Notes under the pieces: model-generated
The model's input: only the letters and a program-made list of their open reading frames with translations
Database searches by the model: none
Told to the model about the DNA's origin: nothing
Translations under genes and position numbers: made by a program
Shown: positions 26,801-33,543 of the stretch, one piece after another
Layout: each line of letters starts with the position of its first letter
Position numbering within the stretch: the stretch's first letter is position 1
Assembly: GCF_002939985.1 (NCBI RefSeq)
Contig: NZ_MDFM01000043.1
Coordinates: 1-33,543, forward strand
DNA: 33,543 nucleotides
Source of the DNA: Xanthomonas hortorum pv. cynarae
GTDB lineage: Bacteria; Pseudomonadota; Gammaproteobacteria; Xanthomonadales; Xanthomonadaceae
Reading direction: 5' to 3'

Positions 26801-27820
26801 CGCCAGCAAGACGTGGCGCGTGAGCACGAGGCAGAGCCGGTTCGCGTTATTGCCCCAACAACGCCTGCGACAGCAGAGCCGTTGATTGCATCGCAGGCCA
26901 CGGCGCTTACCACTCCTGAGGAGCGAGAAACCAAGGCTGAGCAGCCCCGTCCTTCAGACGCGCTGCATGCCTATCAGGAGGCGGCTTTACTGCCCGCAGC
27001 ACACCTCGCGCAGGCACGCGAGCAGTCCTTGGAAGCCAGTGCAGAGAATCACTTGCCTCAAGGACCAGCGGATGCGGAAAACCAGCGCACCCCATCGACT
27101 CTGGCGCAGGACCGCAGCGCCGCAGACCCGGGTGGCGCCCTGTTCCTGGAAGAGACCATGCGCTCGTTGCGCCAACTGCAACAGGAGATTGAGGCGGCGG
27201 ATCGGGAAGACGAACGCTTCCACCAGGAATGGAAGGAGTATCGCGAGCGCGGAGAACCCTATCCCTTCGCTCGCGACGGCGCGCGGGACCAGGAGAGTGG
27301 CAGCATTGATGCATTCAGCGCGCACGAACAAGGCCAACGCTCTCCCAGTGAAGCTGTTGAGCAAACCGATGCCTTTCCACCTCTAGCCCAGCGCTCCACC
27401 GGGCCAGGGGGAAGGGATGGGTCAAACGATTCCTCGCAGATAGAGCGGAAATCCATTACGGGCGACCCTGACATGGATGAGGTGCTCTATGCGCTCGACA
27501 GCAAGAACGAGCTAGCGATCGAGCAGGCTTTAAATCGGGTGGCCAACAGCGCAGCGACGCAGGCGTTATTGAACAAAGGCAACGACTTCCTGGACGCGCA
27601 GGCCCAGCAGGAGGCCCAGGAACACGTCGCCACACGCCAGGCGCTGGGGATGGACGTCTCAGCGGAAATCAACACCAGCCGCGGACCGGTGATGGTGATG
27701 ACACTGCCAGAGTTTGCCAAGGGGCCGATGCAGAGCGGTCCCCAAGGGGATGGCGGTGGTGGTGGAGATGGCGGTGGGGGCGGTGGAGGAGGCGGTGGTG
27801 GTGGAGGGGGCGGCGGTTAG
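23807..27820 (+). CDS. Large Q-rich effector with N-terminal AHH-type nuclease domain
   Basis: This protein has 1337 residues. Residues about 6-70 form an AHH/HNH-like nuclease domain (FQGHHALEQQ, H11-H12; NLINLPSD; LGVSPHSGGPLRAY). Next come an unassigned region, a Gly/Ala hydrophobic segment at about 315-347, and W-containing motifs (EWQFNGRNWQRE near 365; QNWQRNPERQTWERQV near 445; YQRTGSGQW near 547). A Gln/Glu/Arg/Ala coiled-coil-like stretch spans about 724-920. A conserved C-terminal block is shared with the remnant at 113-1521 (FHQEWKEYRERGEPYPF, ITGDPDMDEVLYAL, GPVMVMTLPEF), and a polyglycine tail ends the protein. The toxin-first order and Q-rich end resemble type IV secretion killing effectors of xanthomonads, but I see no clear XVIPCD motif. 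It is probably co-transcribed with immunity 2. Delivery route and targets are unproven. Confidence 0.85.
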   Translation: MPSSNPLFQGHHALEQQVFAEDPLLQALVESGRFHKDVATNLINLPSDRALAHTLGVSPHSGGPLRAYKTGTMLALSDLASTKDGMAALNGDEGALDRMAMKVQRLSDAAQVALVNGELHTNAGLNQTRDQARAITNAFFDDPISNSPTSYASKNVMQMDAHGQASWNTRQWAVVTHNEGRIVSTLNHLQSSGQPLTRGGNLDLQRHGLSQAISDAYHGGELTLSPGGVAVVENTLGAEAARPLRVPRGQSGAASMEVLLGNASASTLVRSGGLLATGADAVLTARRSAELLEQGNATAAQSEVTHALARNFGGWAGGASTAAALGGSGFVPAALVVGDALLMSKAFDKGADLLDNRAIYHQTDKTGVEWQFNGRNWQREAAIDLAQDGRRTSGEQPVVASYGKSQELGALANAKAVELALGKAPPPQDPFNLPAQASDQVGLDNQNWQRNPERQTWERQVRTAASGTDEIGSYALQLAPPERVQQLNQEALARIESNIATGREAITAAYLENHAAQRAQAYGVGVPAAVQAAQAKSGAVLGSDAQLYQRTGSGQWAGKDGVASGNLAVELELTDQLRQPSLERSQEALAAIQALPAPTAAQLEHNELLHRYRAAGVDLNVNPQTQQAVALASQRTMDANGITGPTMQQLQRNASGQYGYDSPIAHLQRGSDGVTRVVAVTSSEDIRQALGEVRGLRHEPSTLARAPEATGDADTSTSDSSNPQQVLDIQARMQASVAAQARQEREQQDRLAQEQHAAQVREHLHQAQPEREDQSQSEQAVQAQAMLEGQRQAEQQREQEDHQLQERESREVQQRQAQERQAEDNQQREQQDRQAQDARQVEAQEAQARQAQDQQQQVQGLEQQQAQRQESSPQPGTQLHAQDAAPAQQSTRAELQQEGASQQPQNQHARENLARNTSDPLKQTHSPSDAQPHRAQEAERTLEIQAVENRDTAQLQVLSSEGPESCNQPSQGAEADAVPPALHQQVQTHPAEIEQASVRQQDVAREHEAEPVRVIAPTTPATAEPLIASQATALTTPEERETKAEQPRPSDALHAYQEAALLPAAHLAQAREQSLEASAENHLPQGPADAENQRTPSTLAQDRSAADPGGALFLEETMRSLRQLQQEIEAADREDERFHQEWKEYRERGEPYPFARDGARDQESGSIDAFSAHEQGQRSPSEAVEQTDAFPPLAQRSTGPGGRDGSNDSSQIERKSITGDPDMDEVLYALDSKNELAIEQALNRVANSAATQALLNKGNDFLDAQAQQEAQEHVATRQALGMDVSAEINTSRGPVMVMTLPEFAKGPMQSGPQGDGGGGGDGGGGGGGGGGGGGGGG

Positions 27821-27860
27821 TCAAAATCTCTCTCGTAACTAGCCGAGCTTAGGAGACCTC

Positions 27861-28511
27861 ATGGACAGGCAAGGCGCTGCCGCAATAGCGGAAATGATGG
27901 CGACGTTGAACGCATCCAATGCGTCTTTGCAAGAGACCATCACGGTGCTGACGACGTTGATGGCATCCATGCAGCAGCGCGAACAGCGGTTGCGCGATGT
28001 GGTCGCCGAGCAACTCCAGGTGCTCCAGAACGCAGTGGGCAGCGCAGACTCCAAGGTCAATCGAGTGCTGGAGAACGCACTCCCGAGACTGACGCAGCTG
28101 ACCAATCAAGCGTTGACGCAGACGCTGGAGCCAGCCGCCAAGCGGTTCAACAAAGAGATGGCCCATGCTGACGAGACATTGCAGCAAGCCACTCGACGTT
28201 ACACGCAGGCCCAGCAATCCTTGGAAACAAAGATCACGCGGCGCATGGGCATCGCATCCGCCACAATGCTCGTGGCGGGCGTCCTGGGCCTGGGGGCGGT
28301 GGCTTACTCGGTTGGCATCATCAACGAAAAGCGAACCGAACTCGCACAGCTTCGAGCCTCCATCGACTACATGGAGCGCGTGTCGCGTGCCGATCTGGCG
28401 CCCTGTGGCGAAGGCAGGCTCTGCGCTACCTTCGAGAAAAACGGGCCGCGTTATGGCAACCAGCGGCAATACAGAGCGATCAACCTGCGCACGGCGCCTG
28501 CTGGGCAATAA
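27861..28511 (+). CDS. Coiled-coil, single-pass membrane protein, possible relaxosome accessory type
   Basis: This 216-residue protein has a good AGGAG ribosome-binding site and starts 40 bases after the effector. Residues 1-125 are a long amphipathic coiled coil. About 130-150 is one transmembrane helix (ASATMLVAGVLGLGAVAYSV), and a short coil follows. The C-terminal motif APCGEGRLCATFEKNGPRYGNQRQY has two Cys and basic residues. The pattern of coiled coil, TM helix and a terminal LCA...RYG...QY motif reminds me of small relaxation/mobilisation proteins next to relaxase genes on Xanthomonadaceae plasmids. That is memory-based and unverified. The remnant copy at 1522-1829 keeps the same gene order, so the pair travels together. 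Confidence 0.75.
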   Translation: MDRQGAAAIAEMMATLNASNASLQETITVLTTLMASMQQREQRLRDVVAEQLQVLQNAVGSADSKVNRVLENALPRLTQLTNQALTQTLEPAAKRFNKEMAHADETLQQATRRYTQAQQSLETKITRRMGIASATMLVAGVLGLGAVAYSVGIINEKRTELAQLRASIDYMERVSRADLAPCGEGRLCATFEKNGPRYGNQRQYRAINLRTAPAGQ

Positions 28512-28645
28512 TGCCCATGCATCGCAATGTCTGTAGTGCAACGAAGGCAGCGTTGCAATCAGCAATAAGTGAGCAGCATTAGCCTTCGGGCGACCTTTTG
28601 CACGATGCGGGTCTGCACTGATTGCCGCGATCTCATTTCGTAGCC

Positions 28646-29647
28646 TTATCTGATCTTCACAACCACCTTGCCCTTGGCACGGCCCTGCGCAAGATAGTCC
28701 AATGCGTCCTTCGCTTGCGCGAACGCAAACACCTTGTCGATGACCGGGCGGATGCGTTCGGCTTCTAGCAATTCGCCGATCTTGGCCAGTTGTGTGCCAT
28801 CGGGGCGCACGAACAGAAAGGTGTAGGCGACGCTGTGCTTGTTTGCAAGACGGATGATCTTGCGGCTCATCATGGCAAAGACGAATTGCAGCACGACATT
28901 CAACCGGCGTGCGCGCGCGAAGGCTGCATCCAGTGGCCCGACCAGCGATACGATCTTGCCGCCGGGCTTGAGAATCGTGAGGGATTTTTCAAGCGTATCG
29001 CCCCGGATGGTGCCAAGCACGATGTCGTAGCCGCGCAGGACGGTCTCGAATTCCTGCTGCTTGTAGTCGACCACCTCGTCTGCGCCCAGGCTGTTCACCA
29101 GTGCGACGTTGCCGGTGCTGGTGGTGGTGCCCACGCTGGCGCCGAAGTGTTTTGCAAGCTGGATCGCAAAGGTGCCGATGCCGCCGGAGCCGGCAGGAAT
29201 GAAGACCTTCTGGCCTGGCTGCAGGGCAGCGCGTTCTTGCAAGGCCTGCCAGGAGGTGAGTGCGACCATTGGCACCGAGGCTGCCTGCACAAAATCCAGG
29301 TTGGCCGGCTTCAGCGCTGCGGCGCTTTCCGGGACCGCGACGTAGTCGGCGAGCGTTCCGCGGCCCAGATCGAACACGCTGGCAAAAATCGCATCGCCTT
29401 TCTTGAAGCGGGTGACGCGGCTGCCGACGTCGACGACAATCCCGGCCACGTCGCTGCCCAGCGTGGCGGGCAATTCGAACTTCACCACGGGTTTGAACAT
29501 GCCGGTGGGAATCATGTTGTCGATCGGGTTCAAGCCGGCGGCATGCACTTCGACCAGCAGTTCGTCGGGTTTCACTGTCGGACGCGGCAGTTCGGAAAAA
29601 CCGATGTCGGGCGACTTGCCATAGCGTTTGAAGGTGAGTGCTTTCAT
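28646..29647 (-). CDS. Zinc-free MDR-family NADP-dependent oxidoreductase
   Basis: From the ATG at 29647 this is a 333-residue quinone-oxidoreductase-type medium-chain reductase. It has the N-terminal GroES-like fold (AAGLNPIDNMIPTG, LGSDVAGIVVDVG), the nucleotide-binding motif PAGSGGIGTFAIQLAK at about 151-166, and a C-terminal segment ending in GKVVVKIR. Zn-binding Cys residues are absent, as in the quinone reductase/enoyl reductase branch. An alternative start 15 bases upstream is less likely. The 228-base gap between it and the SDR gene upstream holds room for its own promoter. It belongs to a cluster of redox genes, but the substrate cannot be told. Confidence 0.9.
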   Translation of the reverse strand: MKALTFKRYGKSPDIGFSELPRPTVKPDELLVEVHAAGLNPIDNMIPTGMFKPVVKFELPATLGSDVAGIVVDVGSRVTRFKKGDAIFASVFDLGRGTLADYVAVPESAAALKPANLDFVQAASVPMVALTSWQALQERAALQPGQKVFIPAGSGGIGTFAIQLAKHFGASVGTTTSTGNVALVNSLGADEVVDYKQQEFETVLRGYDIVLGTIRGDTLEKSLTILKPGGKIVSLVGPLDAAFARARRLNVVLQFVFAMMSRKIIRLANKHSVAYTFLFVRPDGTQLAKIGELLEAERIRPVIDKVFAFAQAKDALDYLAQGRAKGKVVVKIR

Positions 29648-29875
29648 GTGGTTCGAGTCCAATGCTGTCGTTGTGTGTGAGTGGCCGGGTGTATGCGAGT
29701 CCCGGCCGCCGTCACCATTCGCGCTGGCAAATCAGTGGGTGCAGCTTGACCGCCATGTGAGCTGTTTATATCGATTGAATCTGTGGGGCAGTGCAAGTAA
29801 TGCAGATGCGCAAGGCCTCAGTTAACTACCCGCACTGGTCGCGATGGCGACCAATGCAGGCACAGGATGAAAATC

Positions 29876-30664
29876 TCAGGCGCCTGGCTGATAACGCTCG
29901 GCCGCATTCGCTTGCCGAATGTCCGACAGCAACCCCTGGCGCGCGCCATCCAGTGCATCCCAGCGTTCGGCCGCGTGCAGCGGCGGAATGGTGACCAGTT
30001 CGCGGCGGTCGAAGCCGACCAGCGCGGCGTCGACCAGTTCGCCAACGTCCATCAAGTCGCTGAGCGTGTTGACGTCGATACCGGCACGCTCCCAGATCTC
30101 GGTGCGCGTGCCGGCCGGCAGCACGGCCTGCACATACACGCCCTTGGCTCCCAGCTCCAGGTGCAGGCCTTGCGACAGGAACAGCACGAAGGCCTTGGTG
30201 GCGCCATACACCGTCATGCCGAATTCGGGAGCCAGACCCACCACCGATCCGATGTTGACGATGGCGCCGCTGCCGGCTTGCGCAAAGCGCGGCGCAACAG
30301 CGCTGGAAAGCCGCGTCAGCGCGGTGATGTTGAGCGTGATCAGGCGTTCGATAGCTTCTGCGTTTTGCTGCAGGATGCCGCCCGATTGCGCGATGCCGGC
30401 ATTGTTGATCAGGATGCCGATCTGTGCGTCGTCGCGCAGGCGAGCTTCCACTGCGGTCAGATCGGCGAGCTGCGTCAGGTCGGCCTGCAGCACGTCGACG
30501 TTGACGCCATGTGCATCCTGCAGACGCGTCGCCAGTGCGTCCAGGCGTGCTTTATCGCGCGCGACAAGCACCAGGTTGTGGCCGCGTTGTGCGAAGCGCT
30601 CGGCATAGACAGCGCCAATGCCGGTGGAAGCGCCAGTGATGAGGACAGCGGGAAGTGTGGTCAT
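29876..30664 (-). CDS. Short-chain dehydrogenase/reductase
   Basis: This 262-residue classical SDR has the cofactor motif TGASTGIG at 10-17, NNAG at 87-90, S140, and the catalytic Y153-x-x-x-K157 (YGATK). The R36-D37 region (VARDKAR) suggests NADP use. AAGGA precedes the ATG with 6-base spacing. It lies 48 bases after the Old Yellow Enzyme gene on the same strand, so the two probably form an operon. The substrate is unknown; an aldehyde or ketone is likely. Confidence 0.9.
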   Translation of the reverse strand: MTTLPAVLITGASTGIGAVYAERFAQRGHNLVLVARDKARLDALATRLQDAHGVNVDVLQADLTQLADLTAVEARLRDDAQIGILINNAGIAQSGGILQQNAEAIERLITLNITALTRLSSAVAPRFAQAGSGAIVNIGSVVGLAPEFGMTVYGATKAFVLFLSQGLHLELGAKGVYVQAVLPAGTRTEIWERAGIDVNTLSDLMDVGELVDAALVGFDRRELVTIPPLHAAERWDALDGARQGLLSDIRQANAAERYQPGA

Positions 30665-30712
30665 GAGAATTCCTTGGTGAGAAAGTTGTGAGAAGGACGA
30701 AGCGAAACAACT

Positions 30713-31795
30713 TCAGCTGGTGAGCGTCGGATAATCGATGTAGCCCTCGGCGCCACCGCCGTAGAGCGTGGCCGGATTCAACGGCGCCAGCACCGCGCCG
30801 GTTTGCAGACGTTCGACCAGATCGGGGTTGCTGATGAACGGGCGGCCGAAGGCGAACAAGTCGGCGTTGCCTGCGCCAAGCTGCGTATTGGCCAGCTCCA
30901 GGTCGTAGCCGTTGTTGGCCAGGTAAGTGCGTTTGAACTTGCTGCGCAGCGCGGCATAGTCGAACGGGGCAACATCGCGCGGGCCGCCGGTCGCACCTTC
31001 CACCACATGCAGATACACGATGCCCAGCGCATCGAGCTGCTCGGCGATGTAGTCGTATTGCGGCTGCGGATCGCTGCCGGAAATGCCGCTTGCCGGCGAG
31101 ACCGGCGAGATGCGCACGCCAGTGCGATCCGCACCGATTTCCTTGCTCACGGCGGCCACCACTTCCAGCAACAGGCGTGCGCGGTTTTCGATCGAGCCAC
31201 CATAGGCATCGGTGCGCTGATTGGCGCCGTCCTTGATGAACTGCTCCAGCAGATAGCCGTTGGCACCGTGAATTTCGACACCGTCGAAACCGGCAGCAAT
31301 CGCATTGGCCGCCGCCTGGCGGAAGTCGTCGACGATGCCCGGCAGTTCGTCGAGCTCAAGCGCGCGTGGCTCGGAGACATCGGCAAAGCCGTTGTTGACG
31401 AACACCTTGGTCGCCGCACGGATGGCCGAGGGCGCGACCGGTGCCGCGCCGCCCGGCTGAAGGTCGACATGCGACACGCGGCCCACATGCCAGAGCTGCA
31501 CGAAGATGCGCCCGCCCTTGGCATGCACGGCGTCTGTGACGGCGCGCCAGCCGGCGATCTGCTCGGGCGTGTACACGCCGGGAGTGTCCTGATAGCCCTG
31601 GGCCTGCGGCGATATCTGGGTGGCCTCGGTAATCAGCAGGCCGGCCGAGGCGCGCTGGGCGTAATAGGTCGCAGTCAGGGCAGTAGGTGCCAGGCCGGCG
31701 CCGGCCCGGTTGCGGGTCAGCGGGGCCATGACGATGCGATTGGCCAGGGTCAGGGGGCCCAGGGCATAGGGCTCGAACAGCGAAGAGTGGGTCAT
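30713..31795 (-). CDS. Old Yellow Enzyme-family alkene reductase
   Basis: This 360-residue FMN-dependent, NADPH-using reductase of activated C=C bonds or nitro groups belongs to the NemA/xenobiotic reductase type. Visible are the N-terminal LANRIVMAPLTRNRA, QLWHVGRVSH at about 100-109, the substrate-binding pair H176/N179 with Y181 in HGANGYLLEQF, YGGSIENR at 198-205, and LFAFGRPFISNPDL near the end. It is divergent from a TetR regulator, with shared promoter DNA at 31819-31853, and is followed by an SDR. This is a common arrangement for electrophile-stress reductases under TetR control. Confidence 0.93.
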   Translation of the reverse strand: MTHSSLFEPYALGPLTLANRIVMAPLTRNRAGAGLAPTALTATYYAQRASAGLLITEATQISPQAQGYQDTPGVYTPEQIAGWRAVTDAVHAKGGRIFVQLWHVGRVSHVDLQPGGAAPVAPSAIRAATKVFVNNGFADVSEPRALELDELPGIVDDFRQAAANAIAAGFDGVEIHGANGYLLEQFIKDGANQRTDAYGGSIENRARLLLEVVAAVSKEIGADRTGVRISPVSPASGISGSDPQPQYDYIAEQLDALGIVYLHVVEGATGGPRDVAPFDYAALRSKFKRTYLANNGYDLELANTQLGAGNADLFAFGRPFISNPDLVERLQTGAVLAPLNPATLYGGGAEGYIDYPTLTS

Positions 31796-31818
31796 TGACG
31801 GTGCTCAGAAATCAGTGG

Positions 31819-31853
31819 TTGACAAAGATTACGATCAAAATCTAAGATGTCAA
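31819..31853. promoter_or_regulatory. Overlapping divergent promoters within an inverted repeat
   Basis: TTGACA at 31819-31824 and its complement TGTCAA at 31848-31853 enclose an A/T-rich core. On the plus strand TTGACA is followed after 17-18 bases by CTAAGA/TAAGAT, giving a promoter for tetR. On the minus strand TTGACA is followed after 16 bases by TAATCT, giving a promoter for the Old Yellow Enzyme gene. The two promoters overlap face to face, so one bound regulator could block both. The partial symmetry may be the TetR operator. Confidence 0.65.
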
Positions 31854-31927
31854 AACTTTGATGACGAGCAGCATCAATGTACGCTGCCGCTTTCCCCAGT
31901 CCCGCACAAGCACGGAGTGTCCCAACG

Positions 31928-32503
31928 ATGAAAGTGACCAAGGCACAGGCGCAAGCAAACCGGGCGCACGTCGTCGAGACGGCCTCGGTGCTGTTTCGCG
32001 AGCGCGGTTACGAAGGCATCGGCATTGCCGATTTGATGGCCGCGGCGGGCTTCACCCACGGCGGCTTCTACAAACAGTTCCGCTCCAAGGCGGACCTGAT
32101 GGCCGAATCGGCGGCCTGCGGGCTGGCCAACATCGCCGCGCAGACCGAGCACGCGGACAAGACGGATTTCGTGAAGTTCTATCTGTCGCGCGGACACCGC
32201 GACAGCCCCGCTACCGGTTGCACGATGGCTGCGCTGGGCGCCGATGCCGCGCGTCAGCCCGAGGAAGTGCGCGAAGCGTTTGCGGCCGGGGTTGAAAACC
32301 TGCTGGCTGCGCTCGACCGCAGCGGGGCTGCGCCCGGCACTGCCGAGGCAGCAACTGAGCGCGCCAGCAACCTGGACATGATGGCGCACGCCATCGGCGC
32401 CATCGTGCTGTCGCGGTCGTGCCCGGACGATTCGCTACTGGCCGACGAAATCATCGCGGTGTCTCGCGACCAGATCCTGTCGTCGTTGCAACCATCCAAC
32501 TAA
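31928..32503 (+). CDS. TetR-family regulator of the redox cluster
   Basis: From ATG 31928 this has 191 residues. The N-terminal MKVTKAQAQANRAHVVETAS matches the usual start of this TetR subgroup. The helix-turn-helix is at about 30-55 (GIADLMAAAGFTHGGFYKQF), followed by an all-helical ligand domain with CTMAALGADAARQ. An in-frame ATG at 31877 would add 17 residues and is possible. The gene is divergent from the Old Yellow Enzyme gene and 98 bases upstream of a second SDR. It probably represses both directions and responds to an electrophilic or aldehyde ligand. The conserved Cys (about 99) may sense it, which is inference. Confidence 0.88.
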   Translation: MKVTKAQAQANRAHVVETASVLFRERGYEGIGIADLMAAAGFTHGGFYKQFRSKADLMAESAACGLANIAAQTEHADKTDFVKFYLSRGHRDSPATGCTMAALGADAARQPEEVREAFAAGVENLLAALDRSGAAPGTAEAATERASNLDMMAHAIGAIVLSRSCPDDSLLADEIIAVSRDQILSSLQPSN

Positions 32504-32601
32504 CCGACACACGCGCATCCCGACACACGTGCATCCGCATCCCGCGCGGTTTTTGATCGTCAACAACTGCGCCTGTCACTCACTGCACTTTAGGAATTCC
32601 C

Positions 32602-33456
32602 ATGACAAGCACATCCCCTGTTGCGCTGGTGACCGGCGCATCCTCCGGCATTGGCGAAGCCAGTGCCGAAGCATTGGCCGCCGCCGGCTATACGGTGTAC
32701 GGCACCAGCCGTCGCGGCGCGCAAGCCGGCCAGCGCGCCTTCAAGCTGCTGGCGCTGGATGTGACCAGCGATGAGTCCGTGGATGCGGCCATCCAGGAAC
32801 TGTTGCGGCTGGAGGGGCGCATCGACCTGCTGGTCAACAATGCCGGTTTCGGCGTGTCTCCCGCAGCGGCGGAAGAAAGCTCGATCGAGCAGGCCAAGGC
32901 CATTCTCGACACCAATTTCCTGGGCGTCGTGCGCATGACCCGCGCAGTAGTGCCGCACATGCGCCGCCAAGGCAGTGGCCGCATCATCAATATCGGCTCG
33001 ATCATCGGCTTGGTGCCCACACCGTATGCGGCGCTGTATGCGGCCAGCAAACACGCAGTGGAAGGGTATTCCGAGGCCGTGGACCACGAGCTGCGCAGCT
33101 ACGGGATCCGGGTTACCGTCATCGAACCGGCCTACACCAAGACCCAGTTCGAGGCGAACAATCTGGCCCCCGACGCGCCGCTGGAAACCTATCGGCAGGT
33201 TCGCACGCAGGTTGGCGAAGTGGTGGCGCAGGCCATGGCGAGTGCAGACGAGCCCTCCGTCGTGGCCGACGTGGTAGTAAAAGCAGCCCGCACTCATCAT
33301 CCCAAGGTGCGCTACACCGCGGGCAAGATCGCCGGGCAACTGCAGTTGTTGCGGCGCTTTGCACCGGCAGGCGTGTTCCAGTCGCTGATTCGCAAGAATT
33401 TGCACCTGGATGCGAAGACGCCTGCTGATGCCAAAGCACCGTCTCACGCCAGGTAA
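32602..33456 (+). CDS. Short-chain dehydrogenase/reductase, 284 aa
   Basis: This classical SDR has TGASSGIG at 11-18, VNNAG at 78-82, S133, and the catalytic Y146-x-x-x-K150 (YAASK). The extended C-terminus is rich in helices and basic residues (LQLLRRFAPAGVFQSLIRKNLHL), as seen in SDRs of the oxidoreductase/SDR5-like group. It is probably transcribed with the TetR gene, or from its own promoter in the 98-base gap. The 3' end lies only 10 bases from the IS at 33466, but the reading frame and stop look intact. Confidence 0.9.
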   Translation: MTSTSPVALVTGASSGIGEASAEALAAAGYTVYGTSRRGAQAGQRAFKLLALDVTSDESVDAAIQELLRLEGRIDLLVNNAGFGVSPAAAEESSIEQAKAILDTNFLGVVRMTRAVVPHMRRQGSGRIINIGSIIGLVPTPYAALYAASKHAVEGYSEAVDHELRSYGIRVTVIEPAYTKTQFEANNLAPDAPLETYRQVRTQVGEVVAQAMASADEPSVVADVVVKAARTHHPKVRYTAGKIAGQLQLLRRFAPAGVFQSLIRKNLHLDAKTPADAKAPSHAR

Positions 33457-33465
33457 GTCTAGGGC

Positions 33466-33543
33466 CTGTTAACACTAATGGCCCGAGCGATTAAACTATT
33501 GAGCATGGAGATCACGCCAGCACAATTTTCTCTGATCGAACAC
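33466..33543 (+). mobile_element. 5' end of an IS5-family insertion sequence (partial)
   Basis: The element begins with GGGCCTGTTAACAC at a CTAG site. This is the exact complement of the terminal repeat that ends the element at 97-110. A transposase ATG at 33505 starts MEITPAQFSLIEH, a familiar N-terminus of IS5-family transposases in Xanthomonas, and continues beyond the window. Orientation is the same as the left copy. Confidence 0.85.

Overview
The window looks like chromosomal DNA of a Xanthomonas-type gammaproteobacterium (Xanthomonadaceae). The reasons are high G+C, a fruB-fruK-fruA operon with a divergent LacI-type fruR and an adjacent OprB-like porin, an NAD-glutamate dehydrogenase of about 180 kDa, IS5-family insertion sequences at CTAG sites, and a nuclease effector/immunity locus of the kind found in this family. 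This assignment comes from family recognition, not from a database search.

Layout. (1) 1-112 is the 3' end of an IS5-family element. (2) 113-1829 is a decayed, 5'-truncated copy of the effector/membrane-protein gene pair that is intact at 23.8-28.5 kb. It carries a -1 frameshift, a nonsense codon and a deletion of about 602 bp that joins the two genes. (3) 2067-10061 is the fructose module: OprB-like porin, FruA (EIIB'BC), FruK, FruB (EIIA-HPr-EI), and divergent FruR with two palindromic operators. (4) 10062-10380 is a repeat-rich gap with two REP-like hairpins and a bidirectional terminator. (5) 10390-15545 is a TetR regulator followed by an RND efflux pump (AcrA- and AcrB-like), all on the minus strand. 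(6) 15834-20843 is NAD-GDH. (7) 20844-21249 is a gap packed with RNA-like secondary structure, followed by a small unknown gene. (8) 21972-28511 is the accessory locus: immunity 1, broken AHH toxin 1, immunity 2, a full-length 1337-aa AHH-domain effector, and a 216-aa coiled-coil/membrane protein. (9) 28646-33456 is a redox cluster: MDR oxidoreductase, SDR, Old Yellow Enzyme, divergent TetR, second SDR. (10) 33466-33543 is the 5' end of another IS5-family copy in the same orientation as the first.

How the parts work together. The porin, FruBKA and FruR form a complete fructose uptake and phosphorylation route: outer-membrane entry, PEP-dependent phosphotransfer to fructose-1-phosphate, conversion to fructose-1,6-bisphosphate, and FruR control. 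TetR-AcrA-AcrB is a self-regulated efflux operon whose outer-membrane partner is not in the window. In the accessory locus, two divergent Imm11/DUF1629-like immunity genes each precede an AHH nuclease domain with the same spacing and ribosome-binding site. One toxin is cut down to its nuclease domain. The other is fused to a large Q-rich, partly hydrophobic delivery-type protein ending in polyglycine. The protein encoded after it resembles plasmid relaxosome accessory proteins, so a type IV secretion or mobilisation origin for the C-terminal part is plausible but unproven.

The most interesting points are the duplicated toxin/immunity module and its remnant 22 kb away; the same-orientation effector repeats and IS copies that bracket the core fru-acr-gdh block; and the 20.96-21.23 kb segment, whose mutually exclusive hairpins and tight three-way junction look like an RNA regulatory element.
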